From: Planctomycetota bacterium | GTDB taxonomy: Bacteria > Planctomycetota > UBA11346 | NCBI GenBank assembly: GCA_016745075.1 | Contig: JADGDD010000001.1 | Span: 683,125-747,124 of the forward strand | DNA length: 64,000 nt | Reading direction: 5' to 3' | Shown here: in pieces, positions 54,736 through 62,604 of the stretch | Layout: the number at the start of each line of letters is the position of its first letter | Position numbering within the stretch: the stretch's first letter is position 1 | The notes under the pieces: model-generated | Told to the model about the DNA's origin: nothing | The model's input: the letters and a program-made list of their open reading frames with translations, nothing else | Database searches by the model: none | Position numbers and translations under genes: made by a program

Positions 54736-54763
54736 TATATACGTTGATTTAAGGTTAAATCAA
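54736..54763 (-). promoter_or_regulatory. Promoter of the lacI-led unit
   Basis: On the minus strand TTGATT (54758-54763) is followed after 16 bases by TATATA (54736-54741). An 18-base spacing to a second TATATA (54734-54739) is also possible. Transcription would begin near 54727-54730, within a few bases of the lacI ATG. Confidence 0.55.
54744..54763. promoter_or_regulatory. LacI-type operator TTGATTTAA-GG-TTAAATCAA
   Basis: The palindrome has two perfect 9-base arms around a central GG, 17 bases before the lacI start. The length of about 20 bp and the central dinucleotide fit LacI-family sites. It overlaps the -35 element and spacer of the promoter at 54736-54763. I found no second copy in the other intergenic regions I inspected. 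Confidence 0.7.
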
Positions 54764-54855
54764 ATGTTTTAATTAGGACCGCCCTATCTTCGCCACAAGC
54801 TCACCTTAATCTCAAAAGCCAAAGAACACCGTTAACACAAAGACAAGTCCACAAA

Positions 54856-54895
54856 AAAAGAGGCTCACCGATAAAATCATCAGTGAGCCTCTTTT
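54856..54895. terminator. Bidirectional hairpin terminator downstream of tRNA-Ser
   Basis: A 13-bp stem, AAAAGAGGCTCAC pairing with GTGAGCCTCTTTT around a 14-base loop, ends the tRNA-Ser transcript on the minus strand 67 bases after its CCA. The A/T-rich stem ends provide a U-tract in both directions. It isolates lacI from read-through. Confidence 0.85.
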
Positions 54896-54961
54896 AACTG
54901 CTTGCCCTGTCTGAGTTAAAGTGCATATAAAAAATGCAATTACTGTCAAAAACAAGACTTA

Positions 54962-55051
54962 TGGCGGACTAGGAGGGATTCGAACCCTCGATAGAGTTTC
55001 CCCTATACACGCTTTCCAAGCGTGCGCCTTAAGCCGCTCGGCCACCAGTCC
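54962..55051 (-). tRNA. tRNA-Ser (anticodon GGA)
   Basis: This 90-base gene has a seven-base acceptor stem (GGACTGG pairing with CTAGTCC, one G-U), the GGTTCGAATCC T-arm and an encoded CCA. The anticodon loop is CTTGGAAAG, so the anticodon is GGA, reading UCC and UCU. A long variable arm (GTATAGGGGAAACTCTATC) is characteristic of serine tRNAs. Confidence 0.97.
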
Positions 55052-55135
55052 ATGGTTTTATCTAAAGCGGATGCAATGTTTAGCTCACCTGCACTTTCAG
55101 TCAACAAGGAGTTGAGAGAGAAAGCGTCCTGCCTT

Positions 55136-56434
55136 TTATTCTATACCTATGTTTACCGCACCATCTTCATACACTGGAATGTTTTTTATACCGCTCCCGT
55201 AGGCATTACCGCCATATGGGGTAGCGCTAGAACCAAAAGCTGGGTCATAACCTGTGCAGATAAATCGTTGAAAACCTTCTCTGAAGGCTGTCCATTCAAC
55301 TCCGCCATATGAAACGAAGCGCCCAAGGGCCGCTTCTAACTCAAATAACTCTGAATCTGTCAAATCGTAAAAACGTTTCATGGAATCTATCGCTACTGCC
55401 CCCTTCGATACATTATATTCCCAAAAGCGCTTCACGTCTTCTTGCAATGGAGCAACTTCGTACTCATAGGTCTTTAAATGGTTCCGCACTTCTTCTAGAA
55501 GTCTTTCTTTATCGGTACGCTGCTTATTCTTAAAACGGCCAACGGCATCCGCTAAACGACGGCCTTCGATAGTTGCTTCATGGAAGTACCCTCTGATACG
55601 CTCAAGGTCCTCTTGCTGTTGAAGTAAGGTAAATCTATGCATGCCGTCAATAAGACGCGGCACTTCCGCTTGCACATGATCTGACCAAAAGGCTTTCATA
55701 TCTGCCGAAAACCAAGCTGCTTCTGTGCGAGTAAGCTCCCCGTAACGCTGCACATCCATCATTAAATCATCAACAAGACCAGACTCTTTGTAGAAGTACT
55801 CTTTCCCTCGTTTCACCAGTTTACTGTATTCACGCTCACGCCATTCTAAAAAATTAGTTACATCAAGAGTAACATTGGCCCATTCTTTATGACGATCATC
55901 ATAAAAACGGCGTAACCATTCTTGCATGTGAATAGTCTGGCTTTTTTGGAACTCAATATAAATGGACACATCTTGTACGAGATTTAACCATTCATCATCT
56001 GCATTTTTAAGAAAACTCAGAAAAGCCTGTTTACTCTTCGGGAAGTTAACAACATCGTAATGAAAAAAAGCAGCCGTATCAGTAAATAACTTTTCAATTT
56101 GCTGACGCTCGTAATGAACAAGATAATCAAGATTATCTTGTAATACCCACCATTGTTTTTTACGCCATAAAATAAAGCGGTCTACATCCACCGAAACCTG
56201 ACGACCATTTGCCAGCTCTGCCTGAAATAGACGCTGGGCTGTTTGTGCCGCCAAATAAGGCTCTTCTTTCTGTTTTTCCCAATAACGACTTATATCAGAT
56301 TTGGTTTCATTTCGTTCAGAACATTCTGGCGCTATCTGCTCATTCAGGGAGATACGGACATCATCAGGACTACTACATGAGGCAGTCAGCAAGATTGTCG
56401 CACATACCGAAACAAAAACGAGAAAACGAGGCAT
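55136..56434 (-). CDS. Predicted lipoprotein with repeated helical units
   Basis: This 432-residue protein starts at ATG 56434 (MPRFLVFVSVCATILLTASC), which gives a lipobox LTASC, with an AGG upstream. Residues about 45-400 consist of repeated helical segments of about 35-40 residues. Each begins with a form of D-V-x-R-F/Y: VDVDRFILWRKKQ, DVSIYIEFQKSQ, DVTNFLEWREREY, DVQRYGELTR, GMHRFTLLQQQ, AVGRFKNKQR, DVKRFWEYNV and ALGRFVSYGG. The end is Gly/Tyr-rich. No family is recognised. An envelope-anchored rod or bundle with a structural role is the plausible reading. It lies between tRNA-Ser and the SRP RNA, on the opposite strand to the latter. Confidence 0.8.
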   Translation of the reverse strand: MPRFLVFVSVCATILLTASCSSPDDVRISLNEQIAPECSERNETKSDISRYWEKQKEEPYLAAQTAQRLFQAELANGRQVSVDVDRFILWRKKQWWVLQDNLDYLVHYERQQIEKLFTDTAAFFHYDVVNFPKSKQAFLSFLKNADDEWLNLVQDVSIYIEFQKSQTIHMQEWLRRFYDDRHKEWANVTLDVTNFLEWREREYSKLVKRGKEYFYKESGLVDDLMMDVQRYGELTRTEAAWFSADMKAFWSDHVQAEVPRLIDGMHRFTLLQQQEDLERIRGYFHEATIEGRRLADAVGRFKNKQRTDKERLLEEVRNHLKTYEYEVAPLQEDVKRFWEYNVSKGAVAIDSMKRFYDLTDSELFELEAALGRFVSYGGVEWTAFREGFQRFICTGYDPAFGSSATPYGGNAYGSGIKNIPVYEDGAVNIGIE

Positions 56435-56549
56435 AGCGGAGCCTATAGGCAACACAAAGAACTGACAGCTTGCGGATGCCATGGGAAAGAACTGTGTATC
56501 AGACTATTTGCATGATTGACAGATGCAATTTGTCTACAGAATCCCAAGC

Positions 56550-56647
56550 GCGGTCAGAGTTTTAGACGGTGCTGTTGCTGAATCTGGTCAGGTCCTGACG
56601 GAAGCAGCCATAAGGCAGTCATCACCGGTCTGAAGTCCTCTGGCCGC
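56550..56647 (+). ncRNA. ffs: Bacterial SRP RNA (4.5S type)
   Basis: The terminal stem is GCGGTCAGAG with CTCTGGCCGC, followed by a T-run at 56649-56655 that serves as terminator. The conserved Ffh-binding helix is seen as GGTCAGGTCC and GGAAGCAGCC, with AAGGCA following. The apical loop is TGAC, a URRC-type tetraloop, rather than GGAA. At about 98 nucleotides it is the short form without an Alu domain. Confidence 0.93.
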
Positions 56648-56710
56648 ATTTTTTTGTTCTATTTTAACGAACTACCGCTCATTGGCCAGATACCGTCTTA
56701 CCATTATAAA

Positions 56711-56744
56711 CACAAGCTGGAGAGAAACATCTCCCCAGCTTGTG
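56711..56744 (-). terminator. Hairpin, possible thiG terminator
   Basis: A 14-bp stem with one G-U pair (CACAAGCTGGAGAG with CTCCCCAGCTTGTG) and a six-base loop lies about 110 bases after the thiG stop. On the minus strand it is followed by TTTATAAT, a weak T-tract. The region 56656-56854 holds nothing else that I recognise. Confidence 0.5.
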
Positions 56745-56854
56745 CAACCAGCCAATAAAAAAACTTTAGAAAAAATGAGCGAAGTCAAAGCGAAGTCAAA
56801 TAGTACAGAAAATTAACATCCATCATCGCTGCTCATTATGCCCAACAGATGAGA

Positions 56855-57682
56855 CTATTCTCCGGGAATACCGTCGTTCTGCTTGCCACTAACACTGGTA
56901 ATCAAGCCATCTGTTGGTGATGATGCATTGGCATAACGCTTCTTGCCAATGCGTCCGGCATGGGCAGCCCAGTAGCCAGCTTCTAATGCATGACGCATTG
57001 CACGGGCCATCTGTACAGGGTTTTGCGCGTGAGCAATACCAGTATTCAGCAGTACACCATCAGCACCGAGCTCCATAGCAACAGTTACGTCTGAGGCCGT
57101 TCCAACACCTGCATCAATAATAATTGGGACAGAGGCACGCTCTATGATAATACTCATGCTATTTGCATTCAAGACACCCTGCCCCGAACCGATTGGTGCT
57201 CCAGCAGGCATAACTGCGGCTGCCCCAGCGCTTTCAAGCTCTAAAGCAAGCACTGGGTCATCACTCGTATACACAAGTACCGTAAAACCCTCTTCTGCAA
57301 GAATACGAGTTGCCTCAAGAGTTGGCACTGGATGTGGCAACAATGTTTGTGGATCCGACAAAACTTCTAATTTTACCATATCGGAAATACCAAGCTCTCG
57401 ACCAAGGCGAGCAGTACGCAAAGCATCTTCAGCAGTGAAACATCCTGCTGTATTTGGCAATAACTGATAAGATGGATCAATATGATCTAAGAGGCAGTCT
57501 CCACTACCGCGCACATCTAAATTCGCACGGCGAACAGCAACAGTGATGACATCCGCACCCGACTCAACGAGCGCTTCTTTCATACAGGCATTATCGGGGT
57601 ATTTTCCAGTACCCACCAATAAACGGCTGGCAAAGGTATAGGGGCCCACTTGTAGGGGCAGAATAGCGTCATGTGTAGTCAT
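56855..57682 (-). CDS. thiG: Thiazole synthase ThiG
   Basis: This 275-residue protein makes the thiazole phosphate of thiamine from 1-deoxyxylulose 5-phosphate, dehydroglycine and ThiS thiocarboxylate. Motifs: [55 protein letters not shown] whose Lys forms the Schiff base, [16 protein letters not shown] and [14 protein letters not shown] for phosphate binding, and [15 protein letters not shown]. Length is normal. No other thi gene is adjacent, and no TPP riboswitch is evident in the 34 bases to the preceding gene, which it probably follows in one transcript. Confidence 0.96.
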   Translation of the reverse strand: MTTHDAILPLQVGPYTFASRLLVGTGKYPDNACMKEALVESGADVITVAVRRANLDVRGSGDCLLDHIDPSYQLLPNTAGCFTAEDALRTARLGRELGISDMVKLEVLSDPQTLLPHPVPTLEATRILAEEGFTVLVYTSDDPVLALELESAGAAAVMPAGAPIGSGQGVLNANSMSIIIERASVPIIIDAGVGTASDVTVAMELGADGVLLNTGIAHAQNPVQMARAMRHALEAGYWAAHAGRIGKKRYANASSPTDGLITSVSGKQNDGIPGE

Positions 57683-57716
57683 TGTAGCACTCTATGACGA
57701 ACACCATAAGGGCAAG

Positions 57717-58106
57717 TTATTCCATAATCACTTCATCAAACAAAGCAGCAACGGGATCGTTTGCATCAGCTTGGTGTTTTGCAAGCATATCCACGAGTTC
57801 CTGAAGAATCTCTAAGGTAATAACTTCTGCAGCCGCAACCTCGCTTAACTTGTCGATCATAGCTGTATGCTCTGCTTGATGCTCATCTAGGCCACCTATT
57901 TGCATCAGATCAATGATACTCTCTTCACGAGCAAAACGACGACGAACGGTATCTTCAAAATCTTCAAAGAAAATACCAGCAGCCTCAGCCATGTCAGCCT
58001 CTAGGGCTCCTTTGACCCCCTCTAATGCCAACTCAAACTCATACAAACCAGAACTAAACACACGCCCCATTTTCCATACTGGAACATATTCATCACCTAC
58101 ATACAT
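57717..58106 (-). CDS. Small hemerythrin-like helical protein, incomplete metal ligands
   Basis: This 129-residue protein has AGGTG 6 bases before ATG 58106. It is all-helical and acidic. The arrangement RRRFAREES, then DEHQAEHTAMIDKL, then MLAKHQADAND follows the hemerythrin pattern of EE, H-x3-H and H-x4-D ligands. The first His and the His of the HF position are missing (Arg-Phe instead). It may bind one metal or none. It lies between dnaA and thiG. The family call is tentative; an unrelated helical protein is possible. Confidence 0.55.
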   Translation of the reverse strand: MYVGDEYVPVWKMGRVFSSGLYEFELALEGVKGALEADMAEAAGIFFEDFEDTVRRRFAREESIIDLMQIGGLDEHQAEHTAMIDKLSEVAAAEVITLEILQELVDMLAKHQADANDPVAALFDEVIME

Positions 58107-58150
58107 ATAGACACCTTTTGCTGAAAGTTGTATAACTATACACTACAAGA

Positions 58151-58175
58151 ATTAAGAGAGCAAGGCTCTCTTAAT
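58151..58175. terminator. Hairpin between dnaA and the hemerythrin-like gene
   Basis: An 11-bp perfect stem, ATTAAGAGAGC with GCTCTCTTAAT and a three-base loop, lies about 50 bases after the dnaA stop. There is no clear T-run, so it may be a weak terminator or RNA-stabilising element. Confidence 0.45.
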
Positions 58176-58225
58176 GTAACCGTAAAACATAGAATATAGA
58201 ACCTTAAGGGAGGGTCTCTTACCGT

Positions 58226-59635
58226 CTAACCGCGGCGAACACGCAAGAGCAAACTATCTATAAAATCTGCTGTATCAGCATTATGTGAGCGATATTTCGC
58301 AGCTTGTTGGCAGGCATAAGAAGCGGCAGCGTGGGTTTTGCCAAAAGCTTGACCAACAGCTTCATAGGTATCTCCGCCACTTTCTTTATAGAGATACATA
58401 GCAATATGACGCGCTTCTGAACGAGCACCAGAGCGGGCGTTTCCCGTTATATCCTCAACGCTGAGATCATAACGATCCGCAACCGCACGAAGAATCATCT
58501 TTAAGCGCGGCTCACCACCTTCACGGCTGAGAGTATCAGACAAGGCCTGACGAGCCAAAGCAATGTCTGGCTGACGACGTAAGGAACGAGCCATATAGAC
58601 AATCTTATTAACAGCGCCTTCTAGCTCTCGAATATTGTCCGTGATATTATCTGCTATGTAATCAACAACTTCTTCTCCGAAAAAGCTTTCATGACCTTTG
58701 GCTTTTTCTCGGACAATATCTCTGCGCACATCTAAATCTGGACGATCAAGCGGTGCCACTAAGCCACCAGTAAAACATTGAACAAAGCGTTGTTCTAAAT
58801 ATTTAATATCACTTGGCGCAGCATCTGAGGTGATCACCACTTTTTTACCATTTTCAGTCAGTTCTTTAAACATTTCAAAGAGCTCTTCTTTGCTCTTGAT
58901 CATCTGACCTTTACTTAAAAAGTGAATATCATCTATCAGTAATAAATCTGCATGACGCAAGCGAACACGAAAAGCTTGTAAACCAGCAGGCCCTTCTGAA
59001 CAAGCCGTAATAAATTCATTGGTGAATTGCTCACAACGCATGTATTGAACACTACGCGTTGGATATTTTTCACGGTATGATGTTGCTAAACCTTGTATTA
59101 AATGCGTTTTACCCAAACCAGATGATGAGTGGATAAACAAAGGGTTTACCGGGTTATCTGGGTCATTAATGATATACTGTACAGCTTCATGAGCCAACCG
59201 GTTACAGTTACCAACGACAAAACTCGACAACTGTTTAAAAGCACGATGGCGAGCCGTAGCTGCGGGTGTTGAGAACTCTGCTGCAACAGCCTCTGCCCCC
59301 TCTTGTCGTACTTCACGAGCTCGGCGCTCTTGCTCTGCAAGGCGTTTTTCATGCTCACGATAGGCTTCACCAGAAACGCGACCAATAACATCCGTAACAG
59401 GGGTCCCGAGCACTTCCGTAGCAGCTACGCACAACGACTCTACATACCGTTGCCGAATCATTTTTGCCATCATCGTTGTTGGGCAAGATAAAATGATAAT
59501 CCCATCATTAAAGGATAATGGGCGCACCTTGTCTCTAGGAAGCCATATATCCAAAGCCTTACTATTAGCAGACGTGCGGATGCGGTCCAAGATTTGGTTC
59601 CAAGCAGCTAATAAATGTTCGACATCACATGACAC
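58226..59635 (-). CDS. dnaA: DnaA-type replication initiator, divergent
   Basis: This protein of about 469 residues is taken from GTG 59635, with AAGGA 10 bases upstream; the frame extends to a TTG at 59689. Order: domain I (HLLAAWNQILDRIRTSANSK), an Arg/Glu-rich linker, AAA+ domain with P-loop SSSGLGKTHLIQG, Walker B DLLLIDDIHFL, and NIRELEGAVNKIVYMA, then domain IV. Two features depart from the family. The P-loop begins with Ser instead of Gly. The DNA-binding signature reads RSEARHIAMYLYKESG with FGKTHAAASYAC, so the usual G-G-R-D-H-T-T block is altered. No TTATCCACA-type boxes are seen on either side, and dnaN is not adjacent. It may be the sole initiator with changed boxes, or a paralogue. 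Confidence 0.88.
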   Translation of the reverse strand: MSCDVEHLLAAWNQILDRIRTSANSKALDIWLPRDKVRPLSFNDGIIILSCPTTMMAKMIRQRYVESLCVAATEVLGTPVTDVIGRVSGEAYREHEKRLAEQERRAREVRQEGAEAVAAEFSTPAATARHRAFKQLSSFVVGNCNRLAHEAVQYIINDPDNPVNPLFIHSSSGLGKTHLIQGLATSYREKYPTRSVQYMRCEQFTNEFITACSEGPAGLQAFRVRLRHADLLLIDDIHFLSKGQMIKSKEELFEMFKELTENGKKVVITSDAAPSDIKYLEQRFVQCFTGGLVAPLDRPDLDVRRDIVREKAKGHESFFGEEVVDYIADNITDNIRELEGAVNKIVYMARSLRRQPDIALARQALSDTLSREGGEPRLKMILRAVADRYDLSVEDITGNARSGARSEARHIAMYLYKESGGDTYEAVGQAFGKTHAAASYACQQAAKYRSHNADTADFIDSLLLRVRRG

Positions 59636-59759
59636 GCAGGGAAATTCCTTAGAGAATAGAGAGCAGCAGCTCGTTGGCCCCCAGAGCAAAATCTTGTTTT
59701 AACTAATGGGGTTTAGAAGAATAAAGATACGATGATAAGACTCAAGAGAATGTTTATTT

Positions 59760-59787
59760 GAACAGGTGTTTCAACAAGAACAGGTGT
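59760..59787. repeat. Two direct copies of GAACAGGTGT upstream of dnaA
   Basis: The 10-mer occurs at 59760-59769 and 59778-59787, an 18-base period. It sits in the 137-base gap between the PfkB gene and dnaA. It could be a regulator site. On the minus strand TTGAGT and TATTCT about 16 bases apart lie between it and dnaA and may be its promoter. Confidence 0.4.
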
Positions 59788-59827
59788 CGGTAAATCGTTT
59801 GGTATACAAACCCTCACCGTGTCTCAT

Positions 59828-60970
59828 TCAGCCAGCAGCCTGTTCAGATAAAAAGTTAATTAATTGTTTACGGCTTGGACTGATTGCCGTGCGTACATAA
59901 TACCCACTACTGGCCGTACCAACCATCAAACAACTGACTGGATTAATACCTGCTAACAATCCAGCCATAAATCCAGCATTAAAATGATCACCTGCTCCAG
60001 TTGTAATAAGTGGCTTTTCGACGAAAAAACCATCCGCAGCGGCGCTTTCAATAGTGCCATCTGGTAATGATCGAGCGCAGGCAGCTTCTTTCACAAAGTG
60101 AACAACGGCCCAACTGAGACCGGTTGCTTCTTGCACTAATCGAGCACCAGCTTCTGCACGTTCGAGGGCTGGTAATGCTTCTGGCCAGGTTTGGCCAAGA
60201 GCTTCAACAACCTGTCTATTTTCTTCTTCATTCATGCCAAGCACAACATCAACGTGTTGCTGCAATTTCTGTAGAGATGCCAAGGCATCAGCAAGATCTT
60301 GGACACTTCGTTTCGCAGGGTCAGCAAGATCCACAAACCATAATGGACGTGTCGATAGAGGTTTCACATCAAGTAATTCTGCGCTCTTATTCCAAACATC
60401 AGTCATACCAAGTGTCTGTGTCCAGTTAACTGTTGCGATACCATGAGAAGATTCTAATAAATGATGCCACCCATCTTCGCCAATATGGGCAATAAGACTC
60501 TTCCACGAAATTTGACGCAAAGGGTCTGAAAGGGTCATCATCAATTTGCCATCTTCAAACTCAAGCGCATCAGTGGTACAGGCTGGACCAAGATTATGTA
60601 CCGTCTCAGCACGTTCTTTCATTGGCTCAAAAATAGGATCTTCACCTAGGATACCAACATACGTCAAAGAATGTCCATGACCAAGCATAGCATTGGCCAT
60701 AATTGGTCCATTGCCACCAAGCTTGGTTTGCTTAATAACGCGCTCAAAATTGGTACTACGACCAGCAACTGCTGTTACTCGCTTACCGAAGTCTGCAATA
60801 GTCGGGATACGCTCGTAATTATCATCATCGATACGCTTATCGACCACATCAATAATATTATCAACAAAACCATCAAAACCGACCATAATACGCGGGGCAT
60901 GATCATCAGCAACTGTAGCCAAATCGGCAGAAGCGCTTGCACATAATTGGATATGATCGGCAGGGCTCAT
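59828..60970 (-). CDS. PfkB-family carbohydrate kinase
   Basis: This 380-residue protein has a GFDGFVDNIIDVVDKR start, the substrate-binding KLGGNGPIMANAML block and the C-terminal signature ITTGAGDHFNAGF, whose Asp is the catalytic base and GAGD the anion hole. PfkB enzymes phosphorylate sugars or nucleosides with ATP. Slightly long for the family. Whether it serves the saccharides released by the clusters to its left cannot be told. It stands alone, with 105 bases before it and the dnaA leader after it. Confidence 0.9.
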   Translation of the reverse strand: MSPADHIQLCASASADLATVADDHAPRIMVGFDGFVDNIIDVVDKRIDDDNYERIPTIADFGKRVTAVAGRSTNFERVIKQTKLGGNGPIMANAMLGHGHSLTYVGILGEDPIFEPMKERAETVHNLGPACTTDALEFEDGKLMMTLSDPLRQISWKSLIAHIGEDGWHHLLESSHGIATVNWTQTLGMTDVWNKSAELLDVKPLSTRPLWFVDLADPAKRSVQDLADALASLQKLQQHVDVVLGMNEEENRQVVEALGQTWPEALPALERAEAGARLVQEATGLSWAVVHFVKEAACARSLPDGTIESAAADGFFVEKPLITTGAGDHFNAGFMAGLLAGINPVSCLMVGTASSGYYVRTAISPSRKQLINFLSEQAAG

Positions 60971-61075
60971 CTAGACACGCTCACTTTCTTTGGTGTGGTC
61001 CGGTAGAGTAGCAGCGATCCGCCTCTGGCAAGGCCTGAATTGCATAGATTAACAGTTGCTTTTTTTTACAGTAAG

Positions 61076-61885
61076 CTACTCAAACCAACGACTCAAAATC
61101 GGTAAACAGAGAGCAGCATCAACAACAATAGGACCAAGAAGCGGACGGGATAAAACACGTGGCATATGCGCAAGAATAAGAAGTACAACCACAGCAATAG
61201 ACACTGACAGGCTCTGCCCATCCCATGCGAAAGAGCCTGCGCTCAGTAATAATATCAAGACAATTATGTGCACCGCACGATCCCCCACAATAACATGCAG
61301 AGAACGAACACCAGATTGTTTGTCATCATCCTTATCTTTGTAATCACATAATAAACATGCTGCCATAAATACGGGCATCATTATCCATACGGTCCCAGAT
61401 GAGAAACTTGTATACAATGGAATTTGAAAAACCATCACATGACAGGCATAACACCATGCAAAACTTACCGCGATCGTCTTGCCCAAAGGGATACGTTTCC
61501 ACAAGGGTTGAAAAACGGTCACACCTACGAGTACCCCCAGTGGAACAACAACACCGACAAGAAAGCTACAATACACACAACAAACAGCCCCACCAAGTGC
61601 TAATGCCCAGAGTATTCGTTTGAGAAAAGGGGAACTAATAAATATAGATTGAATAACGGAGCTTGGGAAAACAACACGGTCACCCGTATACACAGCCAAT
61701 ACTCCACAGACAATAAGCCACAAACGTGGTGTATGAATGTCCCAATTCCTTTGAATAGTACCAAGCGCGTCTACCCACGCAAAAACCATTACTACTGGCA
61801 ATAAACAATGAATAAGCAGCCCCACCGGTATAAACCACGACCGGTGTTTTGGTTCTATCTGCCATTCAGAAGAGGTATGTTGCAT
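61076..61885 (-). CDS. UbiA-like polytopic membrane protein
   Basis: This 269-residue protein has about eight hydrophobic segments (for example LLIHCLLPVVMVFAWV, LALGGAVCCVYCSFLVGVV, HIIVLILLLSAGSFAW). The segment LLCDYKDKDDDKQSGVRSLH resembles the second Asp-rich motif of UbiA prenyltransferases (D-x-x-D-x3-D-x3-G). The first motif (N-D-x-x-D) is not recognisable; YTGDRVV stands in the expected place. Prenyl transfer is therefore doubtful. It follows a 63-residue small membrane protein gene by 10 bases and dtd, probably in one transcript. Confidence 0.6.
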   Translation of the reverse strand: MQHTSSEWQIEPKHRSWFIPVGLLIHCLLPVVMVFAWVDALGTIQRNWDIHTPRLWLIVCGVLAVYTGDRVVFPSSVIQSIFISSPFLKRILWALALGGAVCCVYCSFLVGVVVPLGVLVGVTVFQPLWKRIPLGKTIAVSFAWCYACHVMVFQIPLYTSFSSGTVWIMMPVFMAACLLCDYKDKDDDKQSGVRSLHVIVGDRAVHIIVLILLLSAGSFAWDGQSLSVSIAVVVLLILAHMPRVLSRPLLGPIVVDAALCLPILSRWFE

Positions 61886-61895
61886 GGTTCGCAGG

Positions 61896-62087
61896 TTAAT
61901 GCCGCATCAACCAATACAATGCACAGCAAATAACAAAAAGGGCCTTCCATGGCAACGAAGCAGGGAAGAGACGCGGCTCATTCTCCCCACGTCGAGCTTC
62001 CTTCACCAAACCATCAACCCAATTAGCCATGACACAATAGTTTACCAGAAAATGAGCTCTCTTCAAGAAGTCATTTAAGGTGCTCAT
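61896..62087 (-). CDS. Small single-pass membrane protein
   Basis: This 63-residue protein has GAGG 6 bases before ATG 62087. A charged N-terminal part (ARRGENEPR) precedes one membrane segment near the C-terminus (ALFVICCALYWLM). It fits tightly between dtd (16 bases) and the UbiA-like gene (10 bases), and the strand and spacing agree with an operon. Function unknown. Confidence 0.6.
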   Translation of the reverse strand: MSTLNDFLKRAHFLVNYCVMANWVDGLVKEARRGENEPRLFPASLPWKALFVICCALYWLMRH

Positions 62088-62103
62088 TTAACACCTCTAA
62101 CAT

Positions 62104-62562
62104 CTACTCCCGACGTTTACTATCAATTGGAATGGTCACAGGACCATCGTTTAACAGACGCACCTGCATATCTGCTCCAAATTCACCAGCCTGAACTGGG
62201 CCACCCAATTCAGCAGACAAACGCTCCAAAAACTGTTCATATAATGGAACGGCATGGTCTGGAGGAGCCGCCCCTAAAAATGCGGGCCGCAACCCTTTCT
62301 TCGTACTCGCAAACAGGGTAAATTGACTGACGACCAGTAGTTCCCCTTGTATGTCCCGCAGATGTTTATTCATCTTACCATTTCCAGAACCGTCTTGAAA
62401 AATACGAAGATTAGGAATCTTCTTGCTGAGCCACTGCACATCAGCATCGCCGTCTGCCAGCTCTATTCCAACAAAGACAAGCAAACCAGAGCCGATTTCG
62501 GCAACAACCTTATCATCGATAGTAACACTCGCTTCAGATACCCGTTGAATAAGACATCGCAT
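62104..62562 (-). CDS. dtd: D-aminoacyl-tRNA deacylase
   Basis: This 152-residue protein has AAGGAG before ATG 62562. It has the DTD active-site motifs SQFTLFAS (catalytic Thr region) and NDGPVTIPID (cross-subunit Gly-Pro motif), and begins with MRCLIQRVSEASVTI. The enzyme hydrolyses D-amino acids and glycine mischarged on tRNA in the cytoplasm. Length is normal. It follows queC by 42 bases. Confidence 0.96.
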   Translation of the reverse strand: MRCLIQRVSEASVTIDDKVVAEIGSGLLVFVGIELADGDADVQWLSKKIPNLRIFQDGSGNGKMNKHLRDIQGELLVVSQFTLFASTKKGLRPAFLGAAPPDHAVPLYEQFLERLSAELGGPVQAGEFGADMQVRLLNDGPVTIPIDSKRRE

Positions 62563-62604
62563 GTTGGCTCCTTGCTACTGGTTTGTTTCTCTGTGAATTT
62601 GTTC

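Noticed and set aside
56516..56541. A TTGACA box before the SRP RNA as its -35 element.
   Set aside because: The nearest -10-like TACAGA is only 13 bases away, too close, so I did not call a promoter.
57683..57716. A TPP riboswitch before thiG.
   Set aside because: Only 34 bases separate thiG from the preceding gene, too short, and no conserved TPP-aptamer blocks are visible.
58107..59827. A replication origin beside dnaA.
   Set aside because: No DnaA boxes of the TTATCCACA type, no clear AT-rich unwinding element and no dnaN were seen.
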